From: Zymoseptoria tritici IPO323
Lineage: Eukaryota > Ascomycota > Dothideomycetes > Mycosphaerellales > Mycosphaerellaceae
Assembly: GCF_000219625.1 (NCBI RefSeq)
Contig: NC_018213.1
Coordinates: forward strand, 1,544,055 to 1,608,054
Reading direction: 5' to 3'
DNA: 64,000 nucleotides
In this document: piece by piece, positions 53,210 through 64,000 of the stretch
Layout: each line of letters begins with the position of its first letter
Position numbering within the stretch: the stretch's first letter is position 1
Notes under the pieces: model-generated
What the model saw: only the letters and a program-made list of their open reading frames with translations
Database searches by the model: none
What the model was told of the DNA's origin: nothing
Made by a program: the position numbers and the translations under genes

Positions 53210-56200
53210 GATTTATAGATCTAAATATTAGAGGATAGTATTTAGGGATTTTAGTTTTATTAGATAGTCTATAAGCTGCATATCTATCCTTATAAACTCT
53301 ATCTTAATACTCCCCTTATTATATTGCTCTCTGTAGTAATAGTTCCTAAGAGAGATATGTCTTAATCTTTTAGAGTTAGTATAGTTTTCTATAAGGCTAA
53401 TAGCTAATTAATTGTCTACTTTAATAAGGATAGTAGAAATGCTTTTAGCCTAGGTAAAGGGCTAGAGCTTATTAATAAGATTCCTTACCTAATTTACTTC
53501 TCTTATTACCTTAGTAAGAGAGAGGTACTCTGCCTTAGTACTAGATAGTACTACTTCTTTCTATAGTTAAGATCTTTAGATAATTAGGCCTCCTACAATT
53601 TTAAAGAGCATTCCTAAGGTAGACCTAGATATACTAGGATTACTAGTAAAGTTAGAGTCTAAGAATACTTTAATCTAAATTTGCTCCTTAGTTTTCTTAT
53701 ATATAAGGCACTTATTAATTATACCTATAATATATCTTTAGATATGTTTAGCTACTTAAATATACAAAGGTCCTAGGTTTTAAAGGAACCTTATATAATA
53801 GTTAATAGCAAAACTAATATCTAGTCTAGTATAGTTTAATAGATATTATAGTTCCCTAATAATCTTATTAAAGAGATTATAGTCCTCCTTTGTTCCCTTA
53901 TCCTAGAGGGGTTTAAGGAGGGTATTAAGGGGGTACTTAACACTCTTTGCATTACTAAGACTATATCCTTAAAGTTTGTCTCTAAAATAGTGTTCCTAAG
54001 AGACAGATATAGAGCTATCTTTCCCTTCCTTTAGGTAAAGTCTAAGAAAGACATTAGTATTAATAACCTTAATTATGTACTTCTGCTCTAATCCCTTAAT
54101 TAGCTTGTTAATCTTATAGTCTAACTATCTAAAGATCTAGAAGTTATTTATATAAAGGAGAATAAGGATGCCTTTCCCTTAAAAGAGGCAAGTATTACTA
54201 ATAGTTCTTATTAGACTAAGCTTTTAGAGAGTATTTATAGTATCGTAGTGCTAGAGAGTAGCTACCTACTTAAGCCTATATAGTCCTTTCTTAATATATA
54301 TAATATACTTATAAGCATCTTTCTTAAAGAGATAAGCTCCCTTTAGTAGCTTAATAAAGATCTACTTATCTAGGTTTAGATTTAGGAATATAGTCTTAAT
54401 ATTAACTTATCTCCTTTTCTAGCTAAAGTTAACTAAAAGGGATAGAAGTATTCTCCCTATTATAGCTCTTAGGGTAGGAGTAAAGGTATTAATATAGTTA
54501 AGTCCCTTTCTTTATATAAATCCCCTAGCTGTCTATTTAGCCTTATACTTTTTTATAGTTCTATCTAGGAGTACCTTAATCTTAAAGACCTACTTCCCTA
54601 TAAGAGGGACTCTCCCCTTAAGGAGGGTACTAATAAGTTTCTATTTAAGGCATCCTATAGACTTAAGTAACTTAGCTTCCTTAATAATAGCTTTCTCCTA
54701 TTTCTTATAGTTAGATCTAGAGAGAGCTTCTTTAACTGTCTTAGGATTAGACAGATTAGGATTTGTTATTTTAAGTCCTATCTTCTAGATCTTATTATAG
54801 TTTTTTCTTATAACTAATCTTCTACTTCTTAAGAGTCTAAATGTACCTAAGCTTTTAGGACTTGCTTTATTACCTAATTTCTTAGGTCTCTTAGGGCTTC
54901 TCCCTACTTTCCTCTTTCTTATAATATAAATATCTAGAAAGGGAATTATAGTATAATCTTAGAGGTCTTCCCTTTTAGGGCAATTCTCTATTAATACTTA
55001 ATATTATAGCTATATTAATAAGGTATTAGCTTACTCTTAGAATCCCTTAGGACTTCCTTAGAATCCCTTAGGACTTCTTATTTCCTTAGAAATATACTCC
55101 CCCTAAGCTAGCTAGGAGGCTTCTTTATACTTAGTAGCCTTTAGCTAATTAGGCTTAGACTACTTATATTAGTTATCCTAGGACTATATATCCTAACCTA
55201 ATATTTGCTCCCTTTAAGATATTAAAAGGGAGGCTTAGTTTCTCTTTCTTTATATAGTATTAAATATATTCTCTACTTCTTAAAGATAAGAAGTAGTAAG
55301 AGGTTAGGTATTTTGCTCTTAGGTATCCTAGCCCTAATCTTAATCCTTAGTATAGATAGTATAGACTTCCTATTCTATAGTAATAGGTTATATTAGTTAT
55401 AGGAAACTCTCCTCTTAGAAGTCTAGGGCAGTAGGTATTATACTATATACCTTATCCTTATTATATATTATATAAGGAGAGGTTATAATCTTATACTAAA
55501 ACCTAATAAGGGCAGATAGTTTAAACTTCTAAACTATATAGTTAGTTAAAGTATTCTCTTAGAATCCTAGATTCTAGTATTTCTTTACTTTAGGATAGAA
55601 CTTCTATAAATTAGGTCTCCCCTAATTATATAGATATACTCTATATCTAAATCTCCTAATCTTTATTAGATTAATATATAGAGTTTTAATATTAAGATTT
55701 TAATTAAATTCCTAAAGAGGAATCTTATTAGTTAATAGGTATACTAGCCTATTAGTAAGGAAGATTATATATATAACTACAAAACTCTAGAGAGGGAGAG
55801 GTAGGCTAGAGTTAATTATTATTACTCTTGCCTTATTAAGGATAACCTTGTTAGATAATTCTATAATTCTATTCTACTTAGGAGTATAGGGAGCTAAGAA
55901 ATCCTATCTTAGTCCCTTATTCTCTATAAATATAATTAGATTATTATTATTAAACTCTCCTTCTTTATCTAAGAACTAGATCTTAACTATTTTTTTATAC
56001 TAGTTAAATATCTTAGTAGTCTATTTCTTAATAATTTGTGTAGCTTGTAATTTAAGCTTATAGAAAATAGCCTATCTCCTTCTTAACTTTATATTAGTAA
56101 TTATAAGGATATACTTATATCTAAAGATGTCTAGTAGAAAGATTAGTCTTATAATATTAATATAGACCTTATTTAATAAGGATTAAGGTATTAGTCTTAG

Positions 56201-57990
56201 AGTTCTTAATACTACTCTCTATAACCTTGCAAGCTTATATAGCTTATAGTACTTAAGTGTAGATATATTAATCTGCTTAAGTCCTTAGACTTAAGCCTTT
56301 ATTATATTAAGAATCTTATTCCCTATATAGCCTAGTCTCTAGTACTATCTTATTATATTAGCCTTAGGTATAGTAAAGGCTAGATAGGATATATTCCTAT
56401 TAGTTATAGAAGCAACTTTAGTACTCCCCTTAGGGAGAGAGACAGTTATATTCTAAAGGATTAGAATATTATAAGTAGACTAAACCTTGCCTATCTTCTT
56501 ATTATTCCTTAGAATATATAAAGATAGCCTATCTAAGTAGACCTTATACTTTAGCTAGAGAGTCTTTGCTAAGATAAGGTTATAATTAGAGTTAGGAGAG
56601 TATAACATATCTTATAAGGTAATGTTTAACTTATTCCCCTTATACTTTATTATAATCCTTACACTTCCTAAGTATATAACTATACTTTGTTTAATAGCTT
56701 AAGAGAACTTAATTAGGGTTTCTAGGGGTTTAAGGTCTAAGAACTAGGACTTATTATTAAAGAAGTAGTATAATATATTAGAATCCTAGATAATAGTATT
56801 ACTCCTTTATATTCTAGTAGTAGTAATTACTACTCCTACAAATAAGCTATCTAAATTAGAGCCTAAGCCTATATTAGAAGAGGAGATAGGCTTAATTACT
56901 ATAGTACCCTTTCCTCCCTTCTTATTATATCTCTTATTCTTATCTTAGGACTTCTTCTTATCCTTATTAGATCCTCTTTTTCTTTTATATACCTAGGACT
57001 TTAGAGCCTTATTAGGGTACTTCTTAAAGTAATCTATATTTATATAGATATAATAGGTATACTTAGTATACTAATTATTATCTACTATAGTACCTTTAAA
57101 TCCTCTTACTATTCTCTATATCTATAGAGGAGGTTCCTTAATTAATAAGGTAATTAGCTCTTTAAGAGTTATGTTCTTAATATAATAGGATTATCTTTAG
57201 CTTTTTAAGTATTCTAGATAGTAAAGGCCCTAAATAAAGAATAGCCTAATCTGCTTATTACTAAAGGTAAGCTTTAAGACTAGAATGTTCTTAGACCTAG
57301 AGTATTATTCTATTATAGAGATATACTTATAATACTACTTCTAGAAGTCCTTATAGTACTTTTAAGTATTTGTTCCTTAGATCTTAATATTACTAATTCT
57401 AAGAATCCTTAGGCTGTTATAAATATTTATAGTTATAATAGGCCTATAGGTAGCTATAATAGTATTATATAGTTCCTTAGCTATCTTCTCTATATCCCTA
57501 AAGTTAGGCCTTAGAGATTAGTTAATCCTTTTACTAATAATCCTATATATAATTAGGTTATACTTATGCTAGACTTAGAGAGGAGTTAGTCTTAGTCTAC
57601 TAGTTAGAATAGGTTCTATTACTAGAGTGTCCCTTCCTTCTTTTTAGGAAGGAGTTAGAGCCTAAGAAGATAAAGTAGTACTCTCCTTAGTTAATAGAGA
57701 GGGATATCTAACTTTAATTCCTAGCTTTAGTTAGGTAGGGTACTAGAGAATATTATAAAAGATATAGCCTAATACCTCCTTATCTATAAGGGCTACTTTA
57801 AGCATCCTTAACTAGTCTAAGAAGTTACTTCCTTTTCTTAGGACTTTATTCTCTTTTGTAGTCTTAAACTTATTAGCCTATATTACGGCTATTATTATAA
57901 CTAGCTCTTTCTCGGCTCGCTAGTTAACTATCTAAATAGTATATAGTAAGGTTCTAGTAGCTGCGCTTAGAACAGACAATTCTTCCTTAA
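53210..57990 (-). pseudogene. Copia gag-pol remnant, copy 2
   Basis: Same domain order as copy 1 but uninterrupted. RNase H is near 53560-53230, reverse transcriptase from about 54650 to 53750, integrase near 56150-55700, and gag near 57900-56900. All frames are closed by TAG or TAA. This copy shows the pol sequence into which the LINE of copy 1 inserted. Confidence 0.75.
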
Positions 57991-58020
57991 GTATGTAGTA
58001 GTTACGCCGGGCTTATAACC

Positions 58021-58191
58021 TATTATAATTAGACTTAAGCTAAGTAGAAGAAGACCTCTAATTAATAGGTATATATTATTATACAGAGAGAATCTTAAGT
58101 ATAAGATTCTTACTTTAGCTATCTGTATGTAGGAATGCCTTAGTACTAGTTACGTGCACTTTACTAATAGTCAGTCTGATGATCCACAACA
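58021..58191 (-). repeat. 5' LTR, Copia copy 2
   Basis: 171 bp. It abuts the primer-binding site at 58005-58020 and ends CCACAACA before the AGTTC duplication. Confidence 0.9.
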
Positions 58192-61100
58192 AGTTCAGCG
58201 TAGTGCAGACCGGTGTGGACATTAGGCCTCCGCTTTATCGCACGTAGCTGTCTCGCCTTTAGTAGGCCAGGAGCCGACTTCTTCGGAATTATGCCTTTAC
58301 CATTATCGAATTTAGTGCCTATACCGGTGTCGCCTTAATCTTGATCGTCGACGACTCTAGGAGTTCTAGCAGCCGGTGTCGCCGTACGGCTGCCTCGTAG
58401 GGTCGGTGTGGTCGCGCGGGTACGAGCGCGTTTGGCAGTAGCTGTGCCCTAAGGAGCAGTGCCGCTAGTCGGTATTGCTACACGACTTATCGGACGACCC
58501 TTAACCGCTAAAGCAGAAGCCTCGCACAGTCCCTGGAACATGTCGCGGCAGATAATGAGATCTGGGACTAGGTAGCTGTGTTGCTTAGAGGTAAGATTGT
58601 CGGACATTGTTAATATGTTGGAGTTTGCGATGCGACCGAACAGTACCGACATTATAAATAACGCCGGGACTAGACGCTCTGTAACTATCGATTCGACGGC
58701 TATAACTAGGTTTGGCATAGCATCTCGCAACGCCTAAGCGAATCCGGGTCTTAGATAGGTGTCCTTTAGCTAGCAACGAAGCAGAATCGCGCTAACGACC
58801 GAAAGACGAACTAGCTTACCGAGCTTGTATAATCCGATGTAATAGGCGGTCGATTACAGGCGACCCTAGCTAGGTAGGAAGGGGAAAGTGCGCATGCGCT
58901 GGCTGAACTCTAACATCGCACTGTTAGTAAACACATGCTCGTTAAGAATCTGGAAGGCCATCTTAGTAAGACTATTGCCCTCAGAATGCGGTGCGTTAGA
59001 GGGATTACCTATAATGCAGTCGCCGGCTGGATTAATTCGCTCGAGTAGGATCGTTTCGAGCATTATTGCTTTGCCGGTGTGATCTGGTCGCAACTAAACG
59101 CTACTAGTAATACGCTTGCCGGCGATAAAGTTCTTCTTCGCATTCGGATTTAGGAGCGATTCTATGAAACGCCGAATGCGCATAACCTCGTGGTAGTAAC
59201 GACGTTGACCGACTATATCCAGGCGCAAGTCTTCCTAGGAGTTATTCGGGTGAACATAGAACCGACAGCTATACGTAGAGCGAACGCCTAGGAATCCGGA
59301 GTTCGTCTGCTGCTGCTTTATGTTACTAATAAACATTATAGTTATCGTATATACCAATCGATCCTCGCTACCGACCGTTATCTCCGCACTACGGTTAAGC
59401 AAAGAGAGCGCGCCGCCGATCGCTTCGATTATCTCCTCTATGTTGCTGCCGTGTAGGCCGAGCGTAAGAGGGATACAGTTCGCACGGCGATTGCGTTCTT
59501 TGTTAGAGAGCGATCCGAATAGCATGTAAAACCCAGTTAGCGCGCGATATATGTTTCGATATAGACCGAAGTTATCGATGAATATTACTAGTAGCACCGA
59601 CTGAACGCGGCGGCTATCCTTGCGATCGGAGAAGGTGTCGACGAGGTACTGCCGACCAAAATACATGATCTCGAGCTCTCCGCGGATAGGATCTCGCTGC
59701 CAGACCGGGCGGCTTAGGTCGGCTGTCTGTGGGTTGTCGAGGGCATCCGCGGACATAATGCGACGGATAAAGAACTCTGGCCTACTAGGTAGCATGTCCT
59801 AAGGGTTTAGAGCGCTGCGAAAAGCGTAGTGGACAAAGGTGTTTAAGCGCGCGGCTAAGATTTCCTTAACTGCTACGTACCTGTTATCGTCCTCTAGCAA
59901 GATTACCTCGTTCGCCGTAAGCGGCGGTGAGAACAAGCCTGCTAATGTAGCGGGAACCTGTTAAGCTTAAATAAGTAGCTAGATCTTAACTACGATGTCG
60001 CCCTTCTTAACATTAGGCTTACGATCCGCGTTAGAGCGATAGTCGTGCGCGATTGCCAGTACACGACCGCCGTGCATAAGTGCGTCGTCGGTTGCGCACC
60101 CGCAGTTAGTTTCGCTATAACGGAACACGACGAAGTCCGACTAGAATATCGGTCCTCCACGCTAGCCGCGGTGCGCAATTGCCTTAGAGTCGGTAAGCCA
60201 AACGGCGTTGTTGCGGTTAAAGGTATTTATTGCCTAGTCGTACGCGGCGAACACGGCGCTATTGTGTCGAGTGCGCGCGCCTTCTGGCGCTGTTGGTCGG
60301 ATTGGTTCTAGCCTAGGCCCAAAATCGCTCTAGTCCGGACCGTCTGTATAGCGAGCATGCTAGCTAGACGAGACTCGAATTATAGAATGCTACGCGCGAG
60401 AATGCTACAACTGCTATAGGGCATCGACGAAGTAACCGAGACCTTCGAATAACTTCTCCTTCGACACTAGTGTTACAAGATATGCCTGGAAAAACTGCAT
60501 TAAGTCGAAGTAGTACAGAAACTCCTTGTTAGATGGCTTGCTCTGCTTCTTGCTAGTAGCGACAGACGCTTGTTAGTGCGGATTAAGGCTAACCTCCTTT
60601 ATGCGGATATCTAGAAGAGGAACCGTGCCTTTAACGTGCGCCTTAATAGTGTTAATCGTACCGGGCATTTCGCGAAGGAGCTCGACATAGTTTAGAGCGG
60701 CCGCAGCTATTTCAAAAATGCCTCGCAGTTGCGTATAGTCGACGCGGGAAATGTTTAAAGCAATTGCCTACAGTCCGACCGAAAGCTCGAAGCTTAAGAT
60801 CTGCTTTAAAATGCGTAGCTAAGGAAGAACGACTAATGTATCCGGGCCGAAGCTAGGGATTGCTGCTGTTAGCAGCGAAGGAGGCGGCATGTCAAAAGCA
60901 GGCGGCGCAGCTGGATCTGCCACTTCTTCTTCCTCCTCTTCGAGTAGCGCTTCGGGTTCCTTATCGTCCATCGTGCGAACAGGCGCTTAATTCTAGTACG
61001 CTGCAAGGTCGGCCAACTGCTACAGCGCATCATAGCTATAATTATCGACCGCCTGCTCGTCGCCTTTAGCTTCGATCGCATCAGAGTTTAGTGTGCTGAG

Positions 61101-61313
61101 TTTCTGCGCTAATTCAACTGGATCCAGCTCGGTAGCAAGCATTCCTAGGCTACTAGGGCCTGGGAGCTTATCGTCGTTAGGTAGGACGGTGCTGTCTTCT
61201 TCCGTCTTATCGCGCTCGCGCTTGCTGCCGGTAGCTTGCGATAGCAGTGCTAGAGGTGCAGGGCGAGGAATTCTTAGTGCATTGCCTAAGCCTTTAGCCG
61301 GCTTTTTAATCAT

Positions 61314-61992
61314 GCTCCGCTTCTTTACTATAGTTGCGGTGTATGTAAGAGAGTCGGTAGAGGCGCAAGTAGTAGGTGATAGATAAGATGTGGGAAGTAG
61401 GAGGTAGGAGGTGGTAAAGGGGCTATGTCGGCGTCCGTAGGAAGGCGCGCTTTACGGGAAAGGGGTGTTGTGCACAGCACACGACGCTTGAACGCAGGTT
61501 TGTTCGAGAATAAGAGAATCTCGGAGGGGTGTTGTCGAATCGTCCTAAAGCTAACCGAAGGCGTAGGCTTTGCTAGACCGGTTTCGAGGTAGAAGTCGAA
61601 CGTAGAAGAGGTAGAAGAGGTGGAAGAGGTAGAAGAGGTAGAAGAGGTAGGAAGAAGTAGGAAGAAGTGGGAAGTTAAGAGATTTTGTGTCGGCGCAAGA
61701 GACTAAGCACGGAGCACAATTAAGGACGGAGTCGGTGTCTCTGTGTGGTCGTAATCTGCGTGCTCGTGAATTGTTAGTAGGGGGAAGTCGTCGGAGTCGT
61801 CGTTTGCTCGTCTAGCGTAAAGCGTGCGCGCAGGTTTGTTTCGAGGAAGATTGGCCGTTAAAGATCTTCGGACGAACACGACTGACTTTTTAATAGGTCG
61901 ATGAAGTGGGCGATGTTAAAGTAGTAAGGTCGAAGAGCAGAAGGTGGAAGTCGCCTAAGCTACAAAACAATACCGCAAACGGAAGGCACTCC
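61314..61992. other. Upstream region of the transposase-like gene
   Basis: Non-coding. It holds a 9-bp minisatellite (GTAGAAGAG, about six units, 61602-61655) that grades into GTAGGAAGAA units. The third Copia copy begins at 61993. No terminal inverted repeat pairing with the 50160 side was found by eye. Confidence 0.5.
61602..61655. repeat. GTAGAAGAG minisatellite
   Basis: About six 9-bp units with one TGGAAGAG variant. Confidence 0.85.
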
Positions 61993-62163
61993 TGTTGTGA
62001 TTGGACTTAAGCTAAGTAGAAGAAGACCTCTAATTAGCAGGTATATATTGTTATGTAGAGAGAATCTTAAGTGTAAGATTCTTACTTTAGCTATCTATAT
62101 ATAGGAATGCCTTAGCACTAGTTATGTGTACTTTACTAATAGTTAGTCTAATAATCTACAACA
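61993..62163 (-). repeat. 3' LTR, Copia copy 3
   Basis: 171 bp, TGTTGTGA to CTACAACA on the plus strand. Both termini intact. Confidence 0.92.
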
Positions 62164-62394
62164 CTCCCTTATTAGTAGCTGTATTATTACGAGCTGTCTA
62201 TTACCTAAATATAGTAGGTATTTACCTACTACGTAGCTAATACTCGGCTTTAGCTTATTAAAAAGCATCTTCTTCTAGCTTTTTTATTCCTCTACTTTAT
62301 AATCTATACCTCTTATCTATTTAGCTAATTTATTAGCTAATCTATTATTTATCCCTTATAGCTATTAATAATATAATCTATATTACTAACTATA

Positions 62395-62823
62395 GCTTCT
62401 AGAAGAAGAGTAGCTTTCTTTGTTCCTAAGAAAACCTTTTAGTAAGTTATCGATAAAGCAAGAGCTGTTAATAGTAGAGATCTCTTATAGATCTATAAAG
62501 ATAGTTCTATAGTATATTAGACTATATATTAACTTATTAGAGGAGAGATAAATAAACACTATAATAAAGTAAATATTAGGGCTTAGGATCCCTTCTCTTT
62601 TGTAGCTTGCTTTAATAGATTTATAGCTAAGCTTAATAAGGATCTCCTTATTATAGACCTTATTAATATAGTAATAAAGGAGCTATATAACCTAAGGGAG
62701 TAGGCCTTCCTAGTAGAAAACTACCCTAGTCTAATAACTCCTAATCCTTAGGGATTTATATTATACTATAACTAGACTCCTCTTAGCTAAATATTAAGCT
62801 CTAATAAGGCAAAGATAAAGTAG
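62395..62823 (+). pseudogene. Antisense accessory reading frame in Copia, copy 3
   Basis: 143 codons, same frame and length as in the other copies. About ten internal stops, all TAG or TAA. Runs such as FVACFNRFIAKLNKDLL and ENYPSLITPNP persist. No start codon is assigned, and the frame may extend upstream of 62395. Confidence 0.55.
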
Positions 62824-63239
62824 TAGTTAGTAGTATAGTATCCTATATATATTCTTCTTAAAATCCCTTCTTCCCTAATAGAAACTAACATTCTCTTAGG
62901 CTTTAAATTAAGATTCTAGGGGAATTAGCTTAGTCTTTTAGTAATAGTTTTAGGGGGGTAGGCTATAGGTTCTAGGATATGCTCTAATATTTTTAGATTT
63001 TTATAGAAAAGTTTTCTTTTAGCTAAGTGTTTTTCTTATAGTTTCTTAGATGCTTTTATAGAGGTATATAATTACCTCCTTTCCTTTATATAGATAAGAA
63101 TAAAATAAGTATTCTAAGTATTATACTTCTTAGTTTTATAATAAATAAAATAGTGTAATTCTAAGGAGGGAATCCTTCTTAGGTAGGAATATAAGTATTA
63201 AGGCATAAATTTAAGAGCAATTTCCCTTTTCTTATTAAG

Positions 63240-63310
63240 GGCTAGTTAGTCTAGTAGTATAATTTCTAACTACAAATTAGAAGGTTATAGGTTTAATTCC
63301 TATATTAGCC
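63240..63310 (+). tRNA. tRNA-Cys-like sequence inside Copia, copy 3 (RIP-mutated)
   Basis: The best-preserved copy: 71 nt with a 7-bp acceptor stem (one G-T pair), 3-bp D stem with the TAGTAGTAT loop, perfect 5-bp anticodon stem TCTAA/TTAGA around CTACAAA, a 5-nt variable region and a perfect 5-bp T stem ATAGG/CCTAT. No CCA is encoded. The anticodon reads ACA, one RIP change from GCA (Cys). Confidence 0.65.
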
Positions 63311-63313
63311 TCT

Positions 63314-63353
63314 CTTATATGTCTATATTAGCTGCCTAATATAGACATATAAG
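63314..63353. repeat. Perfect 18-bp inverted repeat beside the tRNA-like sequence, copy 3
   Basis: Arms 63314-63331 and 63336-63353 match perfectly around the loop CTGC, starting 3 bases after the tRNA-like 3' end. Confidence 0.85.
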
Positions 63354-63369
63354 TATCTTTTTGCTAGAT

Positions 63370-64000
63370 TTATAGATCTATATATTAGAGGATAGTATTT
63401 AGGGATTTTAGTTTTGTTAGACAGTTTATAAGCTACATATCTATCCTTACAAACTCTATCTTAATACTCCCCTTATTATATTATTCTCTATAGTAATAGT
63501 TCCTAAGAGAGATATATCTTAATTTTTTAGAGTTAGTATAGTTTTCTATAAGGCTAATAGCTAATTAATTATCTACTTTAATAAGGATAGTAGAAATGCT
63601 TTTAGCCTAGGTAAAGGGCTAGAGCTTATTAATAAGATTCCTTACCTAATTTACTTCTCTTGTTACCTTAGTAAGAGAGAGGTACTCTGCCTTAGTACTA
63701 GATAGCACTACTTCTTTCTGTAGTTAAGATCTCTAGATAACTAGGCCTCTTACAATTTTAAAGAGCATTCCTAAGGTAGACCTAGATATACTAGGATTAC
63801 TAGTAAAGTTAGAGTCTAAGAATACTTTAATCTAAATTTGCTTCTTAGTTTTCCTATATATAAGGCACTTATTAATTATGCTTGCAATATATTTCTAGAT
63901 ATGTTTAGCTACTTAAATATACAAAGGTCCTAGGTTCTAAAGGAACCTTATATAGTAGTTAATAGCAAAACTAATATCTAGTCTAGTATAGTTTAATAGA
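63370..64000 (-). pseudogene. Copia pol remnant, copy 3 (partial)
   Basis: C-terminal RNase H and the end of reverse transcriptase. It aligns by eye with 53220-53850 of copy 2, differing mainly by C/T and G/A changes. Confidence 0.75.

Larger units (their letters stand above)
51837..58191 (-). mobile_element. Full-length Copia LTR retrotransposon, copy 2 (RIP-degraded)
   Basis: 6,355 bp with 171-bp LTRs and the 5-bp duplication AGTTC (51832-51836 and 58192-58196). Same layout as copy 1 in reverse, without the LINE. It landed inside the transposase-like gene. Heavily RIP-mutated: the outer TG of the right LTR has become TA. gag-pol remains run from about 57990 down to about 53210, and the antisense block occupies 52239-53196. 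Confidence 0.93.
50797..61313 (-). pseudogene. Degraded transposase-like gene, split by Copia copy 2
   Basis: Reads on the minus strand from ATG at 61313 (MIKKPAKGLGNALRIP) to 58192, then after the Copia insertion from 51831 to TAA at 50797, about 1,385 codons. Across the insertion the frame joins without loss (TGLHYAEL, then RDEYSLISNH). Most stops are TAG or TAA where Gln or Trp would fit. A frame change near 51190 is either an indel or a missed intron. Recognisable runs (VLLVIFIDNFGLYRNIYRAL, CIPLTLGLHGSNIEEII, NSGFLGVRSTYSCRF) resemble large fungal transposase proteins of the Tnp2/Plavaka/KDZ type. The exact superfamily is uncertain. A Glu-rich tract lies at about 60930-60970. Confidence 0.6.
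61993..64000 (-). mobile_element. Copia LTR retrotransposon, copy 3 (cut by window end)
   Basis: Same family and orientation as copy 2. It contains the 3' LTR, the whole antisense block and part of RNase H and reverse transcriptase. Preceded by ACTCC, the expected target duplication, whose partner lies outside the window. RIP-degraded. Confidence 0.9.

Noticed and set aside
30191..64000. CRISPR arrays or bacterial operons
   Set aside because: Introns, LTR elements and RIP show a fungal nuclear genome; the repeats seen are LTRs and satellites.

Overview
The window is nuclear DNA of a filamentous ascomycete (Pezizomycotina; I infer Dothideomycetes, probably close to Mycosphaerellales). The signs are short introns of about 50-150 bp with GTRAGT donors, two Zn2Cys6 regulators, a CYP52-like P450, secreted Kex2-type precursors, and transposons saturated with C-to-T changes at CpA, the mark of repeat-induced point mutation (RIP). 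No organism name can be read from the sequence alone.

Left arm (1-30190), GC-rich and gene-bearing: a 2H phosphoesterase, a TFIIIC triple-barrel subunit, a membrane-anchored hevein-VPS62 protein, then a gene-poor stretch holding two paralogous secreted precursors (9683-10423 and 13036-13689) whose bodies are cut up by Lys-Arg sites. After these come a cytochrome b561-type protein, a Zn2Cys6 factor, an NmrA-like protein, an alpha carbonic anhydrase, the RNA polymerase II CTD phosphatase FCP1, an F-box/LRR-like protein and mitochondrial GatB.

Middle (30191-42147): a complete Copia LTR retrotransposon (171-bp LTRs, 5-bp duplication ACCTC), wrecked by RIP and itself interrupted by a 5,589-bp LINE insertion (13-bp duplication) that is far less mutated. 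The Copia copy sits in the short divergent promoter between GatB and a second Zn2Cys6 regulator.

Right gene island (42148-49806): Zn2Cys6 regulator, gamma-glutamylcyclotransferase-like protein, CYP52-like P450, RBM42-like RNA-binding protein.

Right end (49807-64000): a degraded transposase-like gene of about 1,385 codons on the minus strand, split by a second full Copia copy (51837-58191), then the start of a third (61993 to the window edge). All three Copia copies carry, between pol and the 3' LTR and in antisense to pol, a cloverleaf tRNA-Cys-like sequence, an adjoining 18-bp inverted repeat and a 143-codon reading frame whose stops are all RIP-type. This antisense cargo and the Kex2 precursor pair are the two most novel items.
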